In this document: positions 1-9,820 of the stretch, piece by piece | Layout: each line of letters opens with the position of its first letter | Position numbering within the stretch: the stretch's first letter is position 1 | Assembly: GCA_015680685.1 (NCBI GenBank) | Contig: MNCI01035206.1 | Span: 464,993 to 528,992 of the forward strand | DNA: 64,000 bases | Source of the DNA: Gnetum montanum | Taxonomy: Eukaryota; Streptophyta; Gnetopsida; Gnetales; Gnetaceae | Direction: 5' to 3' | Made by a program: the position numbers and the translations under genes | Notes under the pieces: generated by a model | Told to the model about the DNA's origin: nothing | Seen by the model: the letters and a program-made list of their open reading frames with translations, nothing else | Database searches by the model: none

Positions 1-537
1 ATTAAATACTTTCAATTAGTTATTAAATATTTTCCAATTATTACATTAATGAGACAATAAAGCGAGATAGATTACGCACATAAGTATGACCGCTTCGAGT
101 GTAACACATATTTGCTTAGTAATCCTAGTGGTGTTATTGCTTGGTACACCCAGTAGCGTAGCGCTTGGTCACCCAGCAATAGATACGTGGGTTTAGGACA
201 TGTACAAAAAGTGGGAATGAATACTTATGTTAGGATTAGTAAAATGATTAGTTAATTAGTTAATTAGATCAATTAATCAAATCCTTTTTTATCTACAATT
301 CAAGCACCCAGCTATAAAACATAAAAAATGATAAAAATAAAATGCCTTAGTTACACTTAACCATACCAACAAATGTCACAAGTGTAATTGGGAAGACGAT
401 GATTGATCTTAAGGCTAGATTCACTTCCTACAGGGCTAGTGCACTAGAAACAATGAAGTCCATGAAATTCAACCAGATCATGCGTGAATGCTTGTGATTT
501 GTATGGTTGGGCATAGAGGCTACCTTGCTGCTCATCA
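1..537 (+). repeat. 5' LTR of element 1, truncated by window start
   Basis: Positions 1-537 align throughout with about 13320-13855 of the 3' LTR, ending in the same CTCATCA. The U3 portion with the TATA box is missing because the window begins inside the LTR. Many substitutions separate the two copies, which indicates an old insertion. Confidence 0.9.
112..184 (+). repeat. Three short direct repeats (~25 bp) inside the LTR
   Basis: Three imperfect units follow one another, each built on GCTTGGTA-CCCAGTAGCG. Matching short repeats sit at the same place in the 3' LTR of element 1 (around 13430-13500) and in the LTRs of elements 2 to 5, so they are an old family feature rather than a local accident. 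Confidence 0.7.
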
Positions 538-538
538 T

Positions 539-556
539 TGGCACTGTTGCAGGGAA
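539..556 (+). promoter_or_regulatory. Primer-binding site of element 1 (tRNA-Asp-like)
   Basis: TGGCACTGTTGCAGGGAA starts two bases after the LTR end. It is a mutated form of TGGCGCCGTTGCCGGGGA, which I recall as the complement of the plant tRNA-Asp 3' end used by Athila-type elements. The same site follows every 5' LTR in this window. Confidence 0.8.
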
Positions 557-739
557 CTTTGTTTGTGGAACATGTACTATTGAGGTTTAAGTGAATATTA
601 TTAATATCATTATATGAACCTAAGGTCAATTTCATCCCACTATGCATAAAAATTATAAAAGCACACTGACATAAAAATTTCTTCTTCTTCTTGCAAGCTT
701 GAAGATACCAAACCACTAGTCCCACAATAATGCAAGGTG

Positions 740-2510
740 GTATACACTGAATTTTACCTTCATCCTACATCAAGGTGAATAGATGCCATGGTGTGATATG
801 AAGGGCAACATATTCTTGTCCCTCAATCGATCTATGCCCAAGATGCTATTTAAAACCCTTAAGAAGATGGGCATAGTAGATCTTCACAAATAATATGTTG
901 TGGATGGATACAAAACTTGAAAATACTATCCCACTGAAACACAATGTAAGAGAGATAAACATCAGAAGAAACTCCATGAAGCTACAAAGGGGAAACATTA
1001 CACTAACCCCTTGTTCCTACTAGATCAAGAAGATAATGAGGATCCTTCCTTGGAAGGATCTCAACATGAAGATTCTCCACCCCCTACTACTAATGGCGAG
1101 GGTGTGAACCTAACCCTACGATCAACTATTCATAAACTGGGTTTAGAAAAGAGTGATAGCCATGGTAGGGACTTGAGCAAACATCGTAATAACAAGGGAT
1201 CTAAGGATGGTGATTGCAATAAGCATAAGAGTGGTGGCGGATACTACGGTGGTGATGGTGGTCCACCTTCCTCTTCATCCTCTTCATCTGATTCTAAATA
1301 TTCCTCTTTATCTAACAGTTCTCATGGAAGCTGCTGTCGAAGCAATCATGATGAAGGTGATCAATGAAGTAACAATGATCGTGAAGGCCACCAAAACTGA
1401 AGGGGTGGTTGAAACCATCATCAACATCATTAACGTAGTGATGATGATGAACCTTTATTGGTGACTTGAAGTATGCTCAACATTGCAAAGGCAATAAGAA
1501 TCCCAACCAGACATATGAAGGATAGTTGGATTAAGTGCCTAGACATGAACAATATTGCAAAATTTGAGGGGGGATACAATTTTGATCCGCAGACACATCT
1601 ATAAGCTTTTCAAGATGCCTATGCCTTACATAACATAGAAAATGAGTGGCAAAACTTAAGCTTTTCCCAAGGACACTCATTAAGAAAGTTGAAAGCTGGC
1701 ATCGGTCCTTGGAACTAGAATCTATTCAAAGATGGAGTACCATGTTAGAGCTATTCAATGACAAATACTAGACATACTCTAGAGTGTCTAATTTGAGAAG
1801 GCAAATCCAAGGCTAGAAACAAGGAGCACATAAACCCTTGGATGCTACAATGGGCTGATAATATTCACTCCTAAACTGATGCTCTAGCCATGGTTACTCT
1901 CAAGGGACAACTTTGCCACATCATAGATGGGATTAGAGCATAAATAAGAAGAACCCTTGGGGTGTATGCCCAAGGAAGATTTTCTGAAATGAGAGCTCAT
2001 CAAATCCAAAGGTTAATTGCGCAGGTAGCAAAAGAAGAAGGTGAGCTACGAAAAAGAGAAAGTGCTAAGGAGTATTATAGGGATCCATCCATCAGAAAAT
2101 GAGAGGTTTGATTTTGTGAAAAGGAGGAGTCAGCACTTGATGAAGTGATCAATAGAAAGACCTTGCCCATCCAAAAATATATTTATGATATTTCAGCCAA
2201 GGTTGACAAGTTATGGGACTCTTTGGATGAAAAGTTTCAAACTGCATTGAAGATTGCTGGAGAATCCAAAGACCAAAATAGTGACTGTAATCATAGGAGG
2301 CGAAAAGAAGCTAAACGTGCCTACCAAAGAGGTAAGGGCAAAGCTGCTATAGTAGAGGAAGTTATGGAGTTTAACTTTGATAATAAAACTAAATGTGACA
2401 TATGCCAATATGAACATCCAAAGGGATGTTACTCTGTGGTGTCACACTTACAAGAGTCTAGAGTGTACACATTGAATCCTCACCTAGCATGTAGGCAAGC
2501 TCCAAGATGA
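740..2510 (+). pseudogene. gag pseudogene of element 1
   Basis: This is the decayed capsid/nucleocapsid region. Between 1011 and 1367 a Ser/Gly/His/Asp-rich linker is still open. From about 1545 the retrotransposon gag capsid motif (MNNIAKFEGGYNFDP followed by AFQDAY) can be read through several stops. An open stretch at 2145-2510 holds the zinc knuckle at 2394-2429, C-x2-C-x3-H-x4-C (CDICQYEHPKGC). This spacing is typical of Athila/Tat gag rather than the retroviral C-x2-C-x4-H-x4-C. The matching gag of elements 3 and 4 is better preserved. The likely original start, an MSS/MPS-type methionine as in elements 2 to 4, is no longer recognisable here. The gene is non-functional. Confidence 0.8.
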
Positions 2511-3099
2511 TTGCCTTACCCTCAAGGTAGTCCAAGATAGTTCCACTAGCAACAACAAGCTTACTACGCAAGTGGAACTCCTTCACAACCACAATACCAA
2601 TAGTGGTAGCAACCATAATTATGGGAAATGCCACTACCAAGGTAGCAGTACCCTTATAGGCAACCAGATCTATACGAGTATTATGTTTAGTAGCCCATCT
2701 CACCTAGAAGTTTCGCAAGTCATGCATCATTTCAACATCACTATTACCCTCTAGAGTACCATCGAACACATTCACCATCTACTCAAGGGGGAAACCCATA
2801 TCCATATCCACATCATCCTCCACATCCCTTTGCACCTACACCTCCACCTTCAACCCAATTACCTCCTATTCCATCTATGTATGGTAAGATTCCTCCATAG
2901 CTGCAACAACAGAATGCTACAAGGGTTGTACACTCACAACCAGTTTTTCAACCAAGTGGTCCAGATAATTGATTAAGGAAATGACCTTTCTTTTGGTCCA
3001 ATAGTCCTCTCCAACCCTCACAACCTACTCTGGTTGATCACCCTACATATCTAGCACCCTCATCCTCTGCATCAAATACGTTTGAGTGCCCTTCAAACC

Positions 3100-3701
3100 A
3101 AGTGTTTCCTAGGATTCTCACTTTAATGTTAATCCATGTTGTTTCCGATTAGATCAAGGCTAGCACTCTTCCTACAAAAAGATCTAACCCAAGAATTCCA
3201 CTCATTTATCTACAGATTGCTAGACAAGAGCCATTCAGAGCTCTTCTTGACTCTGGTTCTAAGGTTAACCTCATCTTCTATGACATGTACAAGGCTTGGA
3301 ACCTACCACCTCTTAATAAGAGTAACATCTATCCAGAATTAGCAGATCAATCGATTACTATCCCTTTGGGATTAGTAGAGGACATTGTAACCAAAGTTTG
3401 TGGGTGGTCTTATCCTACTAATTTTCTAGTAATCAAGGTGAAAAATTGCAAAAGTAACTTCACCATCATCGTGGGAAGGGCTTGGTTAAGCATGGTTGAT
3501 GCACGAATGGATATAAGGGACCTATCTCTAGAAATATCTAAGGAAAATAAGCTAGGAAGAATTGAGAAGAAGCGTATGCCATGCATTGCATATAGTGATA
3601 ATGGGTGCAATTGCATGCAAAAGATTTGGTCCATGAATACCACATATATTAAGGCATGCAATCAATGTGCACTACAAATTAACATTCAAAGGTATCTATA
3701 G
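3100..3701 (+). pseudogene. Retropepsin-like aspartic protease remnant of element 1
   Basis: The active-site motif LLDSGS is encoded at 3243-3260 and is followed by the conserved block DMYKAWNLP, a beta-rich segment, and the flap-distal motif IIVGRAWLS near 3470. A frameshift or stop separates the active-site part from the open part at 3285-3701. The domain lies between gag and RT as expected for Ty3/gypsy. DSG in place of DTG is an accepted variant and occurs in the sister elements too, so it looks ancestral. The copy is dead. Confidence 0.8.
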
Positions 3702-3782
3702 GTAGCAGCCACAAAGCAGGAAGGCACCTAGTGGCTAATAGCTGACTCAGATAGCAGCATAATATGCATGGAGCCAACTGAG

Positions 3783-4496
3783 AGCCTAACATGTGCATAT
3801 GTTGAAAGCATGGACAAAATTGAACAAATTCATTCCCAACTCTCTAATGAAGATGATGATACCTATTGGGAAGAGTTGAAAATCCTTGATCACTTCAAGC
3901 AGGAGCCCTTAGAGCTTAAAACTTTATCAGTTCATATGGAGTATGCATTTTTAAAGAATGATAAATTAGTCATCATTAATGCCAAACTTGCTCTTGAACA
4001 AAAAGAAAAGTTGTTGAAAGTGGTGAATAAATGGTTAACAACCTTTGCTTGGTCATATCTAGAGCTAATAGGAACCAATCTAAGGATATGTTAGCATTGC
4101 ATCTACATTGACCCAACCATGAAGCCTAGAAGGCAGCAAAGCCTAACATTTGTATATGTTGAAAGCATGGAAAAAATTAAACAAATTCATTTCCAACTCT
4201 CTAATGAAGGTGATGATACTTGTTGGGGAGAGTTGAAAATCCCTAATCACTTCAAGCAGGAGCCCATAGAGCTTATAACTTTATTAGTCGGTATAGAGTA
4301 TGCATTTTTAAAGAATAGTAAACCAATCATCATTAATGCCAAACTTGCTCCTAAACAAAAAGAAAATTTATTGAAAGTGGTGAATAAGTGATCAATGACC
4401 TTTGCTTGGTCATATCCAAAGCTAATAGGAATCGATCCAAGGATATGCCAGCATTGCATCTACACTGACCTGGCCATGAAGCCTAGAAGGTAGCTG
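3783..4496 (+). repeat. 357 bp in-frame tandem duplication between protease and RT
   Basis: Positions 3783-4139 are repeated at 4140-4496 with an exact 357 bp (119-codon) offset. Both copies encode a segment running from YVESM through QLSNE, HFKQEP and LLKVVNK. Element 2 has only one copy (about 19831-20190), so the duplication happened in the element 1 lineage. The two copies differ at many sites, so it is old. Because 357 is divisible by three, it would have preserved the polyprotein frame. Confidence 0.85.
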
Positions 4497-4502
4497 CAAA
4501 GG

Positions 4503-5520
4503 TAGCTGAACCCCAAATTAAAGCAAATCATCAAGGAGGAAATAGAGCAACTCCTCAAGGTGGGGTTTATCTATCCAATCGTGGATAGTGAGTGGGTTGG
4601 TCCACTCATAATTGTACTAAAGAATGGTGGAAAATGGCGGGTTTGCATCAACTTTAGGCTGTTAAATATGGCAACATTTAAGGATCATTTTCCTTTGCCA
4701 TTTGTGGATCAAGTATTAGACATCATATTTTGGCATTGTTATTATAGGATTTTGGATGGTTATAACGGTTGTAACCAAATCTAAATTTCACCCAAAGATC
4801 AAGTCAAGACAACATTCACAAGTCCTTAGGGCACTTTTGCATCCTGTAAGATGCCATTCAATCTTTGCAATGCCCCTACAACATTTCAACACTTGGTCCT
4901 TAGTATCTTTCAATAGAAAATTGGTAGTGGTGTTGAAGTCTTCATGGATGAATTTCACCCAAAGATCAAGTCAAGACAACATTCACAAGTCCTTAGGGCA
5001 CTTTTGCATCCTGTAAGATGCCATTCAATCTTTGCAATGCCCCTACAACATTTCAACACTTGGTCCTTAGTATCTTTCAATAGAAAATTGGTAGTGGTGT
5101 TGAAGTCTTCATGGATGAATTTCACCCAAAGATCAAGTCAAGACAACATTCACAAGTCCTTAGGGCACTTTTGCATCCTGTAAGATGCCATTCAATCTTT
5201 GCAATGCCCCTACAACATTTCAACACTTGGTCCTTAGTATCTTTCAATAGAAAATTGGTAGTGGTGTTGAAGTCTTCATGGATGAATTTCACCCAAAGAT
5301 CAAGTCAAGACAACATTCACAAGTCCTTAGGGCACTTTTGCATCCTGTAAGATGCCATTCAATCTTTGCAATGCCCCTACAACATTTCAACACTTGGTCC
5401 TTAGTATCTTTCAATAGAAAATTGGTAGTGGTGTTGAAGTCTTCATGGATGAATTTTCCACCTATGGAGCTACCTTTGAGCAAGCCTTGGACCAACTTAA
5501 GTAAGTGCTGAAGAGATGTA
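4503..5520 (+). pseudogene. Reverse transcriptase remnant of element 1
   Basis: The block around 4500-4780 encodes LNPKLKQIIKEEIEQLL followed by GFIYPIVDSEWVGPL, then KNGGKWRVCINFRLLN and KDHFPLPFVDQVLD, the standard N-terminal Ty3/gypsy RT motifs. It then runs into a four-copy 167 bp tandem repeat that shifts frame at every unit. The repeat contains the KTTFT-GTFA-MPFNLCNAP-TFQ region and the catalytic motif, read here as VFMDEF instead of the usual F-x-DDF. After the repeat, sequence near 5460-5520 continues with YGATFEQALDQLK. The gene cannot encode an active enzyme. Confidence 0.85.
4784..5451 (+). repeat. Four identical tandem copies of a 167 bp unit inside RT
   Basis: Units begin at 4784, 4951, 5118 and 5285, each starting AATTTCACCC and ending TCATGGATG. 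The reading of all four is the same by eye. The unit edges share AATTT with the flanking sequence (AATTTCACC at the left, AATTTTCCA at 5452), which suggests an initial duplication at short homology. The length 167 is not a multiple of three, so the repeat arose after coding function was lost. Confidence 0.95.
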
Positions 5521-5679
5521 TAGAGACAAACCTATGGCTTAATTGGCAAAAGAGCCATCTCATGATCCAAGAAGGAATTATGTTGGGGCACCAAATTTTA
5601 CAAGAAGGGATTGAGGTAGACCTAGAAAACATAGGGGTCATCCAAGGAATAACATGCCAACTAGAGATTGTTAAAAATG

Positions 5680-6240
5680 TTTAGTTGTTCCTTGGACACA
5701 CTGGTTACTACCAGTGATTTATTGAGAATTTCTCTAAGATTACAAATCCATTGGTAGAACTTACAAAGAAAGATGCACCTTTCATTTGGACTAAGGAATG
5801 TGAACATGCATTCCAAAAATTGAAGGATAAATTCATGGAAACACCAATCCTATGAGCACCAAATTGGTCCAAACCATTCCATATCATGACAGACACATCT
5901 AACTATGCTTTGGGAGTAGTGCTCATGCAGATGGATGATAAGAAATGTCTATATTATATCCACTACGCAAGTCAAAGCATTGTGGGAGCACAATTAAATT
6001 ACACCATCACAGAGAAAGAATTAATGGCAATGGTGTATGTACTAGAAATGTTTAGGCACTATGTGCTAGGTTACAAAGTGTTTGTGCACATAGAACATAG
6101 TGCAATTTGCTTCCTCATGAATAAGTCGATGGTGAGCCCTCGTGTCATATGATGGCTTGTGATCTTGCAAGAATTTGAAGTCACTATGGTAGATCGAAAA
6201 TGAATCGAGAATGTGATTGCTGATCACCTTTCTCACTTAA
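5680..6240 (+). pseudogene. RNase H domain remnant of element 1
   Basis: After the RT thumb/connection region (about 5700-5880, with [18 protein letters not shown]), the stretch 5886-6152 is open. It begins TDTSNYALGVVLMQ, the usual opening of the RT-linked RNase H of Ty3/gypsy elements, with the first catalytic Asp in that position. YTITEKELMAMVYVLEMFRHYVLG and VHIEHSAICFLMNK follow, giving the Glu and second Asp regions. The second position reads VHIEHSA where TDH is usual, so a catalytic residue is altered. Stops flank the open part. Confidence 0.8.
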
Positions 6241-6319
6241 GATGGGATAACAAAGAGGAGGAGAGCCCACTCTCTAATCAGTTTCCAGATGAACTCCTAT
6301 TTACTGAAGCAATAAGTGA

Positions 6320-7600
6320 ATAAATGCCTAAAAAAGAAATATGGTATAATGGCATCCTCACATATCTTCTTACTCAAGAGATGCCACAAGACTTGGATTT
6401 TAGGAAAAAATAATACTTTCTTCATCTGGTCAAATACTTCATGGAAATCAATGAATACCTTTACAAGGTGTGCCGATGGCCTAATCCATTGGTATGTCCC
6501 TGATGAAGATCAACCACACATTCTCTAAGATGTTCATGAAGGGCCTTGCCGAGGACACTATGCAGGGAAACACATAGCCATAAAAATCCTGATGGCAAGA
6601 TACTATTGGCCTACAGTCTTTAGGGATGCCCAACAATTCATCAAGTCTTGTGAACATTGTCAACGTGATGAGGGGATGACCACTCATGTGGAAGGTCCTT
6701 AATAGTGGATTCAACCACTAGAGCCTTTCGACATATGGGGAGTTGATTTCATGGGTCCCACCACACCCATGTACAATGGAAAGGCATATATTATAGCAGT
6801 AGTTAACTACTGCATAAAATGGGTAGAAGCAGTAGTTGTTACTGATTGTACATCATCCATTTCTCTCAAATTTATATAACAAAATAATGTGAATAGGTTT
6901 TGGGTGCTACGTTCATTAATTTCTGATAATGGAACTCATTTCACAAGTGCCACATTTAGAAAATTAATGCAACACTTGGGTGTAGAACATAAATTAACAA
7001 CACCTGACCATTCCCAAGTCAATGGTCAAGTAGAGGTAACCAACTGGGAGATTACAAAAATATTAACATGAACCATTAGCAAATATAGGAAGGACTGGAG
7101 TATAAAACTTAACAATGCTCTTTGGGCATATTGTTCAACTTGGAAACTTCCTATTGGCTATTCTCCCTACGAGTTAGTGTATGGAAAAATTCTAACACTC
7201 CTGATCCAATCTGAGCTCCATACACTCTCAATGGCCTATGATCTAAACCTTGACCTAAGTCTAGCCTAGAAGAAAAAATTGATCAATTTGAACATGATAG
7301 ATGAAAATCGCTTAGTGGCCCTATCCTAGAATGAGGTGAACAAGGCATTCAGCAAGTAATGTCATGACCTTAGAATTAGGAAAGTAAAACTCCAACCAAG
7401 AGATAAGATTCTTTACTAGAACCCCACACATGTACCCCAAAAGACAATATTCCAAACATTGTGGGAGGGACCTTATGTCATTGATCAAACCTTTCCCTCT
7501 AGGGCTATGATAATTTACAAACCTAATAGCCCAAATAAAAAGTAGTTGGTCAATATCCAACAAGAGAAGCCTTTTCTGGAACCAAGATAGGCCAGTGTAA
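6320..7600 (+). pseudogene. Integrase remnant of element 1
   Basis: The N-terminal zinc-binding region (H2C2) is readable near 6530-6680 as HEGPCRGHYAGKH followed by CEHCQRD. The catalytic core begins near 6725 with FDIWGVDFMGP (first Asp) and continues with SLISDNGTHFTSATF (second Asp, open at 6889-7071) and the E of NGQVEVTNWEI. The C-terminal part is readable near 7120-7500 with WAYCSTWKLPIGYSPYELVYG. At least three stops interrupt it. It has the standard length and order for a Ty3/gypsy integrase but is inactive. Confidence 0.85.
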
Positions 7601-9820
7601 ATACTGCCTCAATAGATGGACAACCACGTAATATTTTTCAGATCTCCTCCCTCCAACTCAATCGTGGGAGAGAGGCCATCTGTGCTAACCATTACCATGG
7701 CCTCTTAGTTTCTCTCCCTTTTTATTTTTTATTTTACATTTTTGATTTTACAAATTTTTCTAATTTTACACCATCTTTAGTATCTTTAAACTTTCTTAAT
7801 TATTTTACACTTTCTTATATATTTTACTTTATTTTTCTTTCTTTTTTTTAAGTGTGATATTTTCTCATTTTTGCTAATAAATTTACTTTATTGTCACAAG
7901 ACACAGTGTTGCTGTTATTGTTTACTAATGATGGTTTGTGCTTAATGTCTGATTGTCAATGTCTGGTTTCTATTTTCTAATTTTGATGTTTGATGACTTT
8001 AACATGGTTTATTTTTCATGGAACAGGCAGTGAGTCCATGTCATCTGTCCATCAAATGAATTCTATGGTTTTCCTTGTTCTAGGAATTTGAGGTCCCTTT
8101 TCATTAAAGAAACTTTTAATTAATTAGTGACCTTGGTAGTTCCAAAATTAGGAAGGATTCAAAGGTTTGTAAAGGGTGTGACTTTAAGGGGACTTAATAC
8201 TCTTTGTCATGTTCTTCTTGCTTTAGTGCTTGAGTGTTTTTTATGGACTTCTTACCATTCCATACCATCCAATGAAAGGAAGACAAATAATGTCATTATA
8301 TGGTGTGGTTTCCATCAAACAAAAAAAAGAAAATAAGAAAAAAAATTAAAAAAATAATGGGAATTCAAAGCACATCCCTTCGACACAAATAAGTCCTCAC
8401 ATTGTGTGGTTCCCATTTAAAAAAAACTATGGGAATTCAAAGCACACCTCTTAGACAAATAAATGCGCTACATGCATTGTTATGGAACTCAAAAGACATG
8501 CACCTATGCCTAAAGCTACCCTCTAAGTAAGACCCTCTCTCTCTCACTTCCTACTCTCTCTCCTCTTTGTGGAATGGTGGTTGTCTTATGGGGATACTCT
8601 TGTGTCTCGAGTAGATGGATTAGTCTTAGAGTGGTGATGCAAAGTCATTGAAAGTGGATGGTTTTGGTTTGGACTAAGGATAGAACTTCTTGGATCATTT
8701 TAACCACAAATTCCACAAGGGACTTCTTCTGACTTCACTTTGGAACTCCATTCCATCCTCTCTATCATCCATCCATGCTGCCATAACTCACCTCACTGTT
8801 AGGTTCTATGTTATGCTCTATGTCTTAGTTTAATGTGTTGGGATTCTTGAATGGATTCTTTCGAGTTGGTCTTTAACTTGTCATGATCATTAAATCGACT
8901 ATGGGGTCCACGGAATTCTTAGTTGAGGTTATGCAAGGGTAAAAAGAGCATAAGCCTACTATGGGGAGGACAGACTTGCATAGCTCTTAGCTTAATTAGT
9001 TAAAGTTCCTTATCTTTGACATCGCTACAATCCTATCTTTTACATTTTTCATTGCATAAACTGCTCAATACTCCTTAATCTCTCATTGCATTCATCCATT
9101 AAATCAATTTTTGTCCATTTTCTCAAATTTATGAACTTCAATGTTCTCTTCTCATGATTTCATACTATTTCTAGTCTTCTAAGCTTTCATTTGACCTTAA
9201 TTTCATTGAAAAATTCCTTGTATTTTAAAAGTTTCACCAAAGTCAATGATGGTTAATAACTACGTTGATAAGGCTTCATTAACATAGCCAACTGCATCGA
9301 CGAGGCCCTATCAACTAGGCCCCTTCGACACAGTGTAAAAATACTATATATACCAGCACACATTTTGGAATTTTTTGCAATTTTCTCATAACACACGAGG
9401 AATTTTTGCAATTTTTTAGAGCCCAAAAACCTTCTAGAGCTCATAACTTCCCAATCATTTTTTCAAATCACTCAGTTTTGAGATCCTACACTTATTGAAG
9501 GTAAGATCTTTATCATGGAGCCCAAAAACCTTAAGGTTTCCAATGAAAAATCGATGAAATTTTTTGGAAATTTTCCTAACTCCCCCAAAGGGTTAATAAC
9601 CTTAACCATATATAAACACCAACTTTTTCCCAAGTTAACCCTTCCAACAATCTCTAGGATGAATTATTCATAATAACACATAAAATAAATAATAATTAGG
9701 TTAATTAAATCAACCATAATCACAACTTAGCCAAGTGTAACTATCCTCAAGAGCTAAGGTATCCCAATTGTTTTAAGGTTACATAATGATTACTAATCCA
9801 TGGTCTTATTGTGATTACAA
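7601..9820 (+). other. Post-pol non-coding spacer of element 1
   Basis: No coding frame is seen. The stretch is T-rich around 7700-7870. It aligns piecewise with the spacers of element 2 (22790-24725), element 3 (29113-30701) and element 4 (48054-49612, reverse strand), including a shared TGTGGTTCCCATCCAA block and a shared CACAACTTAGCCAAGTGTAA block near the end. It ends at the ORF3 start codon. Conservation of position and of the final block suggests a leader or intron feeding ORF3 (inference). Confidence 0.6.
9247..9352 (+). other. U3-like module with inverted GAGGCC motifs and a TATA-like site inside element 1
   Basis: The stretch begins TGATGG and holds three degenerate units of the type TTGATRAGGCYYCATCAA, then CTATATATA at its end. 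Units of this kind, closely spaced and followed by TATAAATA, form the U3 of this element's own 3' LTR (12925-13062). Element 2 has no such block at the matching place. It may be an internal promoter-like copy or a small LTR fragment. Confidence 0.45.

Noticed and set aside
1207-1464. Met/Val/Ile-rich 85-codon frame overlapping element 1 gag
   Set aside because: It is out of frame with the recognised gag, has low-complexity composition caused by GTGAT/ATGAT-rich DNA, and has no domain.
4784-5451. CRISPR-like array
   Set aside because: The four units are contiguous 167 bp copies with no spacers, inside a plant retrotransposon.
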